Positions 1 through 7,356 are shown, numbered from the stretch's first letter. The stretch is 10,273 bases of DNA from an uncultured Eubacteriales bacterium (GCA_900553295.1 USCR01000086.1:1-10273), one strand, 5' to 3'. A program made the numbers and translations. The notes: a model not told the origin generated them from the sequence alone.

Positions 1-1240
1 TGCCCTGAAGAACGGCCTGAAGCTGGAAGTGAACGATGTGGACGCCGGACTGCACCAGCTTCGCATCATCCCCGGAGGAGCCGGAACGCACGGTGCTTTC
101 CGGTATGGTATAGGTTGGTGCGGGCGTGGGCGTGGGGCTGGGCGTGGGGCTGGCCGTTACGCCGGAGGGCAGCACGTCAACGCTATTCAGCTTGTTTTTC
201 GTTTCCGTGCCCACGGCACCGTCCGCGGTGAGGTCATTGGCCTTTTGGAAGGCCTTCACCGCGCTTTGCGTATCCTTATCGTAGGTACCGGTGATCTCTC
301 CGTCGTAGTATCCCAGTTCCTTCAGCCGGGTTTGCACGGTAACCACCGCATCACCCATATTATTCAGGCGAATGATGGCTCCCGGCAGCGGGGACAGCGT
401 CATAACCTCCGTGGCCTTGCCCTGGCTGTTCTTCGGCTTGCCCTCGTAGAGGAATGCCTGAAGGTTGGCGTCGGCCATGCCTGTTACGGGATATTCATTG
501 GTCTCCTGGAATGCCTTCAAGGCGTTCTCTGTGCCGGAGCCAAACTTGCCGTCCACTTCTCCGGAAAGAAAGCCCAACTCGATCAGCGCGCTTTGCAGGG
601 CCCGCACCGCCGTACCCGTGTCGCCCTTTTGCACGATGGTATAGCTGGGGGCCACATAGATGTCGGAGGTTTCCACCGGCACGGCCGTGGGGACAGGGGT
701 ATTGGTCGCCTTTACGATCTCCTTGATGTTGATGTAATCCTTCACGCAATAGCCCGTGTCGCCCTTATACTCCACCTGAGCGTAGTCGCCCGACACGGCC
801 AGGATGGTAATCGTCGCGCCCTGGGGAATCTGACGGATCAGCCCCGAGGAGGTGGATTTCTTTTCCCGCAGGTTCACGCTGTCCTTGGTGGTGGTCTCAT
901 AGGGATAGCCCGTGGCCGTTTCCACCACGGCCACCGTGGGCAGCGGGGTGGTAGCCGCCGACACATCCACGTACTGCTTGAGTACGTAGCCTGTCCGGTC
1001 GTTATAGGATACCTTATAATAGTTGCCGGAGGTCCCCAGCACCGTGATGCTGTCCCCCTTGTCAATCCGTTCCAGCACAACGGAGGAGGAAGAAGCGCTG
1101 CGGCGCATATTGACGTTATCCGTCGTGACGGTTGTAAAAGGATAAGACAGATCATCACTGGCAGCCAGGCCAGCCGAAAGCAGCATGGTGAATGCCAATG
1201 CCAATGCGGTGATCCGTCTGAACATATTCCGCGGTTGCAT
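1..1240 (-). CDS. Secreted SH3 / peptidoglycan-binding domain protein (3' end outside window)
   Basis: 413 codons are visible and the frame stays open to the window edge. A signal peptide is clear: basic MQPRNMFRR, a hydrophobic stretch at about residues 10-22, and an AGLA-A type cleavage site near 26. Two bacterial SH3 (SH3_3) domains follow, at about 36-92 (VNMRRSAS, GYVLKQYV) and 117-172 (VNLREKKS, GYCVKDYI). Then come two PG_binding_1 repeats at about 205-265 and 296-352 (VQTRLKELGYYDG, AVKAFQKAND), and a Pro/Thr/Ser linker at 364-376. A further repeat-like start (SGSSGDDAKLVQ) lies at 386-397, but the residues after it fit the repeat poorly. The family is exported and binds the cell wall; any catalytic domain would lie outside the window. 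The start at 1240 is chosen because GGAGG (1249-1253) sits 8 bases upstream. An ATG next to the GGAGG (1246-1248) is in another frame and opens a spurious ORF. Confidence 0.85.
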   Translation of the reverse strand, partial: MQPRNMFRRITALALAFTMLLSAGLAASDDLSYPFTTVTTDNVNMRRSASSSSVVLERIDKGDSITVLGTSGNYYKVSYNDRTGYVLKQYVDVSAATTPLPTVAVVETATGYPYETTTKDSVNLREKKSTSSGLIRQIPQGATITILAVSGDYAQVEYKGDTGYCVKDYINIKEIVKATNTPVPTAVPVETSDIYVAPSYTIVQKGDTGTAVRALQSALIELGFLSGEVDGKFGSGTENALKAFQETNEYPVTGMADANLQAFLYEGKPKNSQGKATEVMTLSPLPGAIIRLNNMGDAVVTVQTRLKELGYYDGEITGTYDKDTQSAVKAFQKANDLTADGAVGTETKNKLNSVDVLPSGVTASPTPSPTPTPAPTYTIPESTVRSGSSGDDAKLVQSGVHIVHFQLQAVLQG

Positions 1241-1277
1241 GCCTTCATCCTCCGGTTTCTAGAAATCATTCGTTACT

Positions 1278-1306
1278 ATTTTAAGGCAGGAATCCTGCCC
1301 TGTCAA
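1278..1306 (-). promoter_or_regulatory. Sigma-A promoter of the SH3/PG-binding gene, with palindromic spacer
   Basis: On the minus strand the sequence reads TTGACA (1301-1306), a 17-base spacer, then TAAAAT (1278-1283). This is a perfect -35 and a 5/6 -10 at ideal spacing. The predicted start site is near 1271, giving a leader of about 30 bases with the GGAGG site. The spacer contains the inverted repeat GGCAGG-ATT-CCTGCC (1285-1299), which could be a repressor operator. Confidence 0.8.
1285..1299. repeat. Inverted repeat between -35 and -10 (candidate operator)
   Basis: GGCAGG and CCTGCC are exact 6-bp arms around a 3-base centre. They fill nearly all of the 17-base promoter spacer. No U-tract follows, so a terminator for the upstream gene is unlikely. 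A protein bound here would block RNA polymerase. The identity of any such regulator is unknown. Confidence 0.5.
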
Positions 1307-1315
1307 TGCTCTGTG

Positions 1316-2188
1316 TCACATATTCGTAACATCTTTTGATGGACTATCCCCGACGTTTTCCGCTTCCGGCGCAGCCTGGTGCATTTCTTCCAGCAGTGCG
1401 CGCATGGCCTCCGTTTCCTGCTCGTTGAGCGGGGCGGATGGGGCGGGTTCCACCGCTTCGGCCACCTTGCCGGTGCTCCGAGGCTTGCGGGGCTTGGGCG
1501 CCGCCTTCACGTCCTCCGGAAGCAGCAGATCCTTGCGCCGGCCCACCTTATCGCGCATGAATTCCAGCACATCCTCATACTGGAAGGCGCTGCAAGGCAC
1601 GGCCAGGCGCATCCACCAGTTGGGCGCATACAGCAGCACCGTGGCCTTTTCCGGCCAGAGCTGTACCCGGGAGATCTCCTTCCAGGCAATCTCACGGGTT
1701 TGCACCATCAGCACGGTTCCTGCCGGTCCCGTCACGGCCTGATGGGCCAATGCGGGGGAGCGCAAGCGCAGCATCAGGCGCAGCGCCGTAGGTTCCATTA
1801 GGTAGGTGGTGATGTGTACCCCCTTATGGTCCACCACGCAATCCAGCAGATCCCGGCCCTGTCCCAGGAGAATGAGCCACAGGCCGGCCAGCATGGCCAG
1901 GCACAGCGTTCCCCAGGTCCAAAGGAGGCCCCGGTTCACCAGTGCCTCCACCGCAGACCAGCCTCCGGCCAGCCCTTCCAGGAGCAGGATCATGCCCAGC
2001 AAAACCACCATAGCGGGCGCCATAATGCGCAGCACCGCATTCCAGCACATCCAGTCCTTCACCGGGCTGTGCTCCAGGCACCAGACCACGCGGGCGCTGG
2101 ATTTGGTCAGCTTTGCGCCGCAATAGGGGCAGCTGTCGCCCCGGGGAACATCCTGCCGGCATTTCTTACAATAGGAAGTGATCGCCAT
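1316..2188 (-). CDS. Zinc-ribbon, two-TM membrane protein of unknown function
   Basis: A protein of 290 residues. The N-terminus is a four-cysteine zinc ribbon (C7-x2-C10 and C20-x2-C23, CKKC...CPYCG). Two hydrophobic segments at about 55-75 and 88-110 should form a membrane hairpin. A soluble domain of about 115-220 contains REIAWKEISRVQLWPE and VLLYAPN, which resembles the beta-rich pattern of bacterial PH-like domains; that is only a suggestion. A Lys/Pro-rich linker (about 228-252) leads to an acidic C-terminal tail (255-275). The start at 2188 follows GGGAGGG (2195-2201) at 6-base spacing. Longer readings to 2224 would begin inside the -10 element. The gene has its own promoter, lies 81 bases downstream of sigK, and is separately promoted from the next gene. 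I do not recognise a named family. Confidence 0.8.
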   Translation of the reverse strand: MAITSYCKKCRQDVPRGDSCPYCGAKLTKSSARVVWCLEHSPVKDWMCWNAVLRIMAPAMVVLLGMILLLEGLAGGWSAVEALVNRGLLWTWGTLCLAMLAGLWLILLGQGRDLLDCVVDHKGVHITTYLMEPTALRLMLRLRSPALAHQAVTGPAGTVLMVQTREIAWKEISRVQLWPEKATVLLYAPNWWMRLAVPCSAFQYEDVLEFMRDKVGRRKDLLLPEDVKAAPKPRKPRSTGKVAEAVEPAPSAPLNEQETEAMRALLEEMHQAAPEAENVGDSPSKDVTNM

Positions 2189-2214
2189 TTTCACCCTCCC
2201 TTGCATACTTTTCC

Positions 2215-2243
2215 ATTGTACCACAACCCTGGAAAAGTCGCAA
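2215..2243 (-). promoter_or_regulatory. Sigma-A promoter of the zinc-ribbon membrane protein gene
   Basis: Minus strand: TTGCGA (2238-2243, 4/6 match), a 17-base spacer, and TACAAT (2215-2220, 5/6 match). The predicted start site near 2208 gives a leader of about 20 bases containing GGGAGGG. This rules out the upstream GTG at 2224 as a start codon. Confidence 0.65.
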
Positions 2244-2269
2244 CGGAAAGCCCGCAGCAGCGGATTCCC

Positions 2270-2965
2270 TTATTCTTCCTCTCCTTTCTCCAGCGCTTTG
2301 CGCAGCATTTCCAGGCCATGCTTTTCCACCCGCGATACATAGGAGCGCGAGATTCCCAGCCGTCTGGCCACCTCATGCTGCGGGTAAACGCGCCCATCCA
2401 CCAGACCGTAGCGCAATTCCAGCACCAAGCGTTCCCGTGGCGGCAGCTTTTCCAGCAGTTTGCGCACTCGTTGCAGGGTAACCCGGCGGATGACCTCCTC
2501 CTCCAGTTCCTCCTGGTCTGTCCCCAGGATGTCCATAAACGTGATGTCGTTGCCCTCTCCATCAGTGCCCACGGGGTCAGAAAGCGAGACTTCCCCTTTG
2601 CGCTTGCGGGACGCGCGAAGCGTCATGAGAATTTCATTTTCAATACATCGGGCCGCATAGGTACCCAAGGAGGTCCCGCCGCCCTGACGGTAGCTGCCCA
2701 CCGCTTTAATGAGCCCCACCACACCGATGGAGGTTAGATCCTCCGCATTGTGTCCCGGTACGGTATACTTGCGGGCAATGTGCGCCACCAGGCGCAGATT
2801 GTGCAGAATCAGTTCCCTTCGTGCTTCTTCGCTTCCTTCGGCCATTTCCGCGAGAAGCTTTGCTTCCTCCCTGCGCGTAAGCGGCTTGGGATATTGCTGC
2901 GATCCCGTCACATAGCCCAGAAAAAAAAGGCACTCCTGAATCAGCAGCGCCAGCAACCCCATCAT
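2270..2965 (-). CDS. sigK: RNA polymerase sporulation sigma factor, pro-sigma-K
   Basis: 231 residues, the usual SigK length. It directs late mother-cell transcription during sporulation. The N-terminal 17 residues are hydrophobic (MMGLLALLIQECLFFLG) and match the pro-sequence that anchors pro-sigma-K in the membrane. In B. subtilis SpoIVFB cleaves before Tyr-Val, and YVTGSQQYPKPL here aligns with YVKNNAFPQPL. Sigma region 2 is clear (about 47-117: HNLRLVAHIARKY, AEDLTSIGVVGLIKAV, TYAARCIENEILM). Region 4 carries the HTH GISRSYVSRVEK (about 204-215). The gene is contiguous, with no skin-type prophage insertion. Three in-frame ATGs lie at 2971, 2965 and 2962. The first abuts the ribosome binding site GGGAGGG (2972-2978), so 2965 (6-base spacing) or 2962 (9-base spacing) is the real start. 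A sigma-E-type promoter lies directly upstream. Confidence 0.93.
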   Translation of the reverse strand: MMGLLALLIQECLFFLGYVTGSQQYPKPLTRREEAKLLAEMAEGSEEARRELILHNLRLVAHIARKYTVPGHNAEDLTSIGVVGLIKAVGSYRQGGGTSLGTYAARCIENEILMTLRASRKRKGEVSLSDPVGTDGEGNDITFMDILGTDQEELEEEVIRRVTLQRVRKLLEKLPPRERLVLELRYGLVDGRVYPQHEVARRLGISRSYVSRVEKHGLEMLRKALEKGEEE

Positions 2966-2987
2966 GCGCATCCCTCCCTTTCAGGGC

Positions 2988-3015
2988 ATTGTATGCGGCG
3001 CAGTGGGAAATTTGC
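2988..3015 (-). promoter_or_regulatory. Candidate sigma-E promoter of sigK
   Basis: Minus strand: GCAAATT (3009-3015), a 13-base spacer, and CATACAAT (2988-2995). The -10 matches the B. subtilis sigma-E consensus (CATACAnT, from memory) completely, and the -35 matches KMATATT at 6 of 7 positions. The -10 ends 22 bases before the chosen start codon, so the leader is only about 15 bases with its ribosome binding site. Sigma-E control of sigK is established in B. subtilis, together with SpoIIID. I see no clear SpoIIID site here. Confidence 0.65.
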
Positions 3016-3045
3016 ACGCAGGGCTTGCTCGGGCCGCCCGCATCC

Positions 3046-3082
3046 AAAAAAAGCTCCAGCACGTTTTGCTACGTGCCGGAGC
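3046..3082 (-). terminator. Intrinsic terminator after the GH2 gene
   Basis: On the minus strand, GCTCCGGCACGT (3071-3082), a 6-base loop AGCAAA, and ACGTGCTGGAGC (3053-3064) pair over 12 bp with one G-T pair, followed at once by seven T (3046-3052). It lies 78 bases after the GH2 stop codon and 31 bases upstream of the sigK -35. It should isolate sigK from read-through. Confidence 0.9.
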
Positions 3083-3159
3083 ATCATGTATGGGCAAATG
3101 ATCGGGAAATCTTCCTGACTGCATGGTTACACTGTCCCGTGGAAAAGTTTCAGCCGCGA

Positions 3160-5832
3160 TCACCGTACCAGCGCACGCACTTCGTCCACCGTTAATTCCT
3201 GCTCGGGAACCTGGCCAGGCGTACGCAGGTAGGCATAGATGGCCTGCTGCAAGGCGCGCGCCTCAGGATACTGCTGCAAATTGTGCAGCCCCATGGAGGA
3301 AATCATCAGCCGTCCCCCCTGGCAGCGGCATTCCAGCAGCTTGGCCATGGGCCGCAGATAGGCATAGCTGTCCATTTCCGTTACGATGGCCTGCATCCGC
3401 CGCGGGAGAATCATCGCGCGCTGACTGGCCATGGGCCACCACTGCCAGTTGCTGTGCGTCTCCGTGGGAAAGCCTGCAAACAGCGGGTGCGCCGCATCCA
3501 TCAGCTGGCCCATGCCACCCTCCTGCCCTGCAAAGGTCCCCACCGACCAGAAGTCCGTGGAAAACTGCGCCTGGATGGAGTTGGGCAGCGCCTCCTTGGT
3601 GCTGTCCGGGGCCAGGTAAACCGTTCCGCCGCTTGCCAGCACTGCCTGTGCCGCATCATCCAGGGTACGGCATTCGTGCACGTTTTCCGGACAAACGGGT
3701 TGTACAGGCGGATACACCCACAGGGGATAGACGTTCCTTGCACCATGCATTTCCACCGTCAACGTCAGGCGCGCCGGTTTGTGAACGTCCGCCAATGGAA
3801 TACGTAGCTCGCCCAGCATTGTCAGGGTGCCGCACGGCGCGGTAACCTGGGGCAATTCCCCCTGCTGGCTGCCTTCCGCGCCCTTCAGGCGCCATTGGGC
3901 CTGGCCGGTCAGGTCCGCTTTGCCATAATTGGCCAGCTTTACCTGCGCCACCAGGGTCTCTGTGTTTTCATAGGTGTACTTCTCCAGCAGCGCCAGGGGC
4001 AGCACATCCCGGAAAAATGCCCGGAAGCGCTCCGGCTGCGCAAAAGGATAGGGCTTAGGCTGCAAATGCGCATTCAGCATCCCCACCAGCGCCGTGCCCT
4101 GGCCGGGGAAGTCCTGTATACCCAGCAGGGAAATGCCACTGTAACGCTCCGTGCGCAGGGCAGCTTCCACTTCCTCCCGATAGCACAGGTTGGACAGCTC
4201 GCCGGTGGCCTCCACCTGCTTTGTCCATGTGTCTATGGCGCCGCTTTGCTCCACTTTTTTCCGGATGAGCTCGTAGTTCACCGCCCGGGTAACGCCGCGG
4301 AAATCCGCAATCTCCCCGAAGTCCGGCAACACCTCAAACTGTCCCACCTCAAAGGAGAACACCGGCTTGCCACAGTCCTTGCGCAGCACGGTCATGGCGG
4401 CTTCATAATCGTTTTTTGCATTGGGGTAGCGGTGATTCAGGTATCCCTTCATGTTGTCATAGGTGGCGCGGAGATCCTGTTCCCGCAGATGGAAGGAGGT
4501 GTAAAAATCGCTTCCTCCCTGATAGCCATACCAGCCATAGTGCGTATTGGAGCCGCAGGCGAACAACCGGGTGGCATCCATGGCATGGGCCATGGAAAGC
4601 AGATCCTCCATGCGGCGGTGTCCCAGTTCCCCGGAAGCCAGCTCGTTGCCCAGCGTGAGCATCACAAAGGAGGGATGATTGGCCAGAAAGCGGAGGGCCT
4701 GGCGCAGTTCTCCGGTATAGTAAGCGAGGCTTTCCGGGGATTCAAAGGCGGTTTCCGGGTTCCAGTGGCTGAGTTCAGGCTGCATAAGCATGCCCATTTC
4801 GTCCGCGGCGGCAAAGGCCGCCTCCGGGGGAATATGGCTGTGGAAGCGCATGCAGTTCACCCCATAGCTGCGGTAAACGGCCAGCACCTCACGCCAGCGC
4901 TCCACGGTCATGGGCGGATGCCCTTCCTCGGGAAACACGGCGCAGTTGGCCTCGCTGCGCAGGAAGATTCTCCTGCCATTCAGGGTGAGGACTCCGTCTT
5001 CCGCGCGGAAGTCCCGCACGCCAAAGCGTACCGTCCGTGTGCTGCCCCCCAGGGTGGCGGTGAGCGTGTAGAGGTTGCCGTCTTCCTCATCCCAGCGCCG
5101 GACATTCTCCGCCAGGGGTAAGCCCCGGAACCACAGCTCCCCCACGCCGGGTTTCACATCCACCCGGCGCGCCACCGCATCGGCCAAAGCGTCGCTGGTC
5201 AGGGTCAGGGAGGCTTCCCCAGCGATCAGGGCATCGGTCTCCACGCATATGTCCAGGCTGTTTCCCATGGGATAAACCCGGACGCCGGAGAGGTACGTTT
5301 CCTCCTCCACCCGCAGGCGCACATAGCCCATGAGGCCATTCCAGTTGGTCTGCGTCTCGTCGGTGGCGGCGGAAGAAAACACAATAGCGTCATGGGGCCA
5401 GCCCGGATAGCTGTTGTCGGCAATCATCTCCAGGGTGTCCCGGCCCGTCATGCGTCCCGTAACCTCAAACACCCAGGGCGTGCTTACGGACCCTACGGTC
5501 CAGGCCGTCACCTGGCTGCCATTGAGGCGCAGGGTCAGGTGACGGCTGCGCTCTACCTCCACAAAGAGTCGCTTGCCCGCGGGAACGTCCCAGGTCAGGG
5601 TGCGGGTTATGGACGCAGGGCCTTCATAGGTCACCACACGGGTGAGACGGGTCCGGATACCCTGGTCCACCTGATAAATCTCCCGGCTGGTATCCGTGTC
5701 CGGGTGCCATTTCTTGCCCCCCACGTCCTTGTATCCAATGCCACTTTCATCCAGCGTGCCGGGAATGCGGATGGGCTTCTCCATGCCTGGGATGGCGCAT
5801 TGCCATGTGCCACTGAGGTTGATGGTTTCCAT
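3160..5832 (-). CDS. Glycoside hydrolase family 2 protein (cytoplasmic beta-glycosidase type)
   Basis: 890 residues with no signal peptide, so probably intracellular and acting on imported oligosaccharides. The order is typical of GH2: an N-terminal sugar-binding jelly-roll (about 1-180, starting INLSGTWQ), an immunoglobulin-like domain (about 182-275), and a TIM barrel (about 277-610) entered by FRAEDGVLTLNGRRIFLRS. The likely acid/base is Glu397 in LGNE and the nucleophile Glu495 in FEVGQ. A C-terminal extension follows: a beta domain (about 620-708, ending LWVYPP) and an alpha/beta domain with glutamine-amidotransferase-like character (about 715-870). The EVGQ-type nucleophile motif and long C-terminus recall GH2 members from polysaccharide utilisation loci rather than LacZ. 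The substrate cannot be read from sequence. The start follows GGAAGG at close spacing, 18 bases after the stop of the TPR fragment upstream, implying one transcript. Confidence 0.88.
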   Translation of the reverse strand: METINLSGTWQCAIPGMEKPIRIPGTLDESGIGYKDVGGKKWHPDTDTSREIYQVDQGIRTRLTRVVTYEGPASITRTLTWDVPAGKRLFVEVERSRHLTLRLNGSQVTAWTVGSVSTPWVFEVTGRMTGRDTLEMIADNSYPGWPHDAIVFSSAATDETQTNWNGLMGYVRLRVEEETYLSGVRVYPMGNSLDICVETDALIAGEASLTLTSDALADAVARRVDVKPGVGELWFRGLPLAENVRRWDEEDGNLYTLTATLGGSTRTVRFGVRDFRAEDGVLTLNGRRIFLRSEANCAVFPEEGHPPMTVERWREVLAVYRSYGVNCMRFHSHIPPEAAFAAADEMGMLMQPELSHWNPETAFESPESLAYYTGELRQALRFLANHPSFVMLTLGNELASGELGHRRMEDLLSMAHAMDATRLFACGSNTHYGWYGYQGGSDFYTSFHLREQDLRATYDNMKGYLNHRYPNAKNDYEAAMTVLRKDCGKPVFSFEVGQFEVLPDFGEIADFRGVTRAVNYELIRKKVEQSGAIDTWTKQVEATGELSNLCYREEVEAALRTERYSGISLLGIQDFPGQGTALVGMLNAHLQPKPYPFAQPERFRAFFRDVLPLALLEKYTYENTETLVAQVKLANYGKADLTGQAQWRLKGAEGSQQGELPQVTAPCGTLTMLGELRIPLADVHKPARLTLTVEMHGARNVYPLWVYPPVQPVCPENVHECRTLDDAAQAVLASGGTVYLAPDSTKEALPNSIQAQFSTDFWSVGTFAGQEGGMGQLMDAAHPLFAGFPTETHSNWQWWPMASQRAMILPRRMQAIVTEMDSYAYLRPMAKLLECRCQGGRLMISSMGLHNLQQYPEARALQQAIYAYLRTPGQVPEQELTVDEVRALVR

Positions 5833-5850
5833 GGGGGGTACCTTCCTTTC

Positions 5851-6774
5851 TTATAGCAGTTGCTTGTGCAGTATGGCGCCCTGATGCGCGCAGTCAATGG
5901 CCAGCACCGCGTCGTAGCACTTGCCTGCCCGCTCCGTGTCTCCCAGGCCATAGCTGCCCAGAGCCATAAGATACTCGCAGTGGGCCCGGTTGCGCAGGGT
6001 CAGATCCTCGTCAAAGAGCTGCAGGTCCGGCAGGGACACGGCAAAGTAGTCGATTTTCACCTGGTCGTAGTAGTGCTTTTCCCCGTAGGAGATCAGCTTA
6101 TGGAAGCGGCTGCGTGCGCGCTCCTCCCGTCCCAGGGCACGGTTGGCCAGGCCCTGATAGAGAATCATGTCCGCGGGCTGATCGTTATAGTACATGGCGC
6201 CGGCGGGTTCCTGATCCCCGGCCGCGGCCAGCTCCAGGTGATGCAGGGCGGCTTGCTCATTCCCCAGGGCACGCTCCGCCAGGCCCAGATAATAATGGAT
6301 GTTGTTATCCTTGGCACCCTCCAGCTTGCCCTCTCCCAGGTTGTGCGGGAATGCCAGCGCCCGTTCCAGCAGCGTCTTTGCCCCGGCCGCGTCACCGGCC
6401 TCCAGGGCCTGACGGCCCAGCTGCGTCAGCGCCACGGCGTACTGGGTGGTCACCTTGCCTTCGCCACCTTCCCATGGGTGGAAGTGGTGCGCCTGAATCA
6501 GCTCCAGAGCCTCTGCGTACCGTCCTTCCAGGTTCAGCAGCGTGCAGTATTCCACATAGAGGTCATCCCGGCGGAAGGCTGTTTCCCGGTGCGCATCCAG
6601 GAAGGCCAGGCGATGTGCGACACTGCTGCCCAGCTTGCGGCACAGCTGATCCAGCTCCAGGAGTACCCGGGCGTCGGTCTCGTCCAGGGCAAAAGCCTTC
6701 TCCATGCACCGGCGGGCCAGTTCCTTCTCCCCGCGCTTGTTGAAATAAGCCAGGGCCAGGTTCCGCCAGCGCCG
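5851..6774 (-). pseudogene. C-terminal TPR fragment of a DUF5107 protein (N-terminal part missing)
   Basis: The reading frame recognisably begins at WRNLALAYFNKRGEKELARR (codons from 6768) and continues through MEKAFALDETDARVLLELDQL, then RFHPWEGGEGK-like, PHNLGEGKLEGA, NNIHYYLG, EPAGAMYYNDQPADM, GEKHYYDQVKIDYFAVSLPD and FDEDLTLRNRAHC. From memory this is the C-terminal tetratricopeptide region of DUF5107 proteins. Those are around 1,000 residues or more, with an N-terminal beta-sandwich often encoded near glycosidases. Only about 310 residues remain and the DUF5107 domain itself is absent. A stop in this frame lies at 6787-6789, just upstream of the homology. The first Met is at 6705 (284 residues) and lacks a convincing ribosome binding site. 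The frame differs from that of the AraC remnant, so the two are not a fusion protein. A short TPR protein could still be made, but truncation is the better reading. Confidence 0.8.
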
Positions 6775-7255
6775 TAAGGGCGTGGGTTAGATGCAGGGCC
6801 ATTTGCGGCTCGCTCAGCGGTTTGCGCAAGTGAAACATCTGATAGATGCTGTTCAGGGCGTCGCAGACCTCCCGCTGGCGGTGGGTTGTAAAAACCCGTC
6901 CGTTCTGGCGGGTAATGAGACTGAAGTATCCCTTGGCCGCCGCGCCGTCAAAGTGCACCCACAGGGCGTGCCATCCTGCATCGGAGAAATACCGGTGCGG
7001 CTTGTTGCAATCCATGATGGCCACCTGTCCCGCCCGGGCGGTGAAATGTTCCCCCTCTGTTTCAATCTGCACGCTGCCCTCCAGAATGACCTCCATCAAA
7101 AAGCTGTCAAAGGAGCTTCGTTGCAGGTCATACCCCGGAGCATAGCAGAAATCCCCCACGCACAGCACGTGAAGCAAATACTCCCGGCTTAAGGCGCTGG
7201 GTGAAAAGTTATAGTATTCGGACGACGGAAGCACAAACCGTTCCCGGGATTTCAT
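6563..7255 (-). pseudogene. AraC-family regulator remnant: sensor domain only, HTH lost
   Basis: The first 160 or so residues from ATG 7255 are a typical AraC-type N-terminal cupin: YEVILEG-like FLMEVILEGSVQIETEGEHF, AGQVAIMDCNKPHRYFSDAGWHALWVHFDG (about 53-104), then the dimerisation helix start MALHLTHALTAL (152-163). Homology stops near 6776. After that the frame only antitranslates the TPR gene (Gly/Pro-rich nonsense) until a stop at 6563. The two-helix-turn-helix DNA-binding half, about 100 residues, is absent. The start is ATG 7255 because AGGAGG (7264-7269) lies 8 bases upstream; a GTG at 7264 overlaps that site. Promoter and candidate operator upstream remain intact. The product, if made, could bind a sugar and dimerise but not bind DNA in the usual way. 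Confidence 0.82.
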
Positions 7256-7317
7256 GCCCGTCACCTCCTTTGGCCTGGGCTGCCCTTTGCCTTGCGCAGC
7301 CTATGCTTACACTGTGC

Positions 7318-7326
7318 ATTATAGCA
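7318..7326 (-). promoter_or_regulatory. Extended -10 promoter of the araC'-GH2 locus
   Basis: TGCTATAAT on the minus strand is a perfect -10 (7318-7323) with the TG extension. At 17-base spacing the -35 position (7341-7346) reads GGCGCA, a poor match. The predicted start site near 7311 gives a leader of about 56 bases. A good -10 with a missing -35 is typical of an activator-dependent promoter, in line with the repeats just upstream. Confidence 0.65.
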
Positions 7327-7356
7327 TGCCCTTGCTCGCCTGCGCCAGCGCCGCAG

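Noticed and set aside
121..156. Tandem GC-rich 12-base repeats (GGGCGTGGGGCT type)
   Set aside because: These simply encode the Pro-Thr-Pro-Ser linker of the exoprotein.
874..1269. Minus-strand frame that starts at or near the GGAGG of the SH3 gene
   Set aside because: It is out of frame with the signal peptide and SH3 domains; the ATG at 1240 has correct spacing and gives recognisable protein.
29..1339. Long plus-strand open frame opposite the SH3/PG-binding gene
   Set aside because: It is antisense to a protein with signal peptide and known domains, is rich in Gly/His/Arg without family character, and has no ribosome binding site.
2245..2268. Small hairpin just after the sigK stop (CCGC-TGCT-GCGG with flanking GGGAA/TTTCC)
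   Set aside because: Only a 4-bp continuous stem with an interior mismatch and no U-tract; too weak to call a terminator.
1814..2737. Plus-strand open frame crossing the zinc-ribbon gene and sigK
   Set aside because: It spans two well-supported minus-strand genes and the promoter between them, with no recognisable domain.
3895..5121. Plus-strand open frame of about 400 codons inside the GH2 gene
   Set aside because: Composition is that of an antisense shadow of GC-rich coding DNA, and the opposite strand is a complete GH2 enzyme.
6563..7255. Programmed frameshift joining the AraC sensor domain to the TPR region
   Set aside because: No slippery site is evident, and a frameshift would not restore the missing HTH or DUF5107 domain; deletion explains both losses better.
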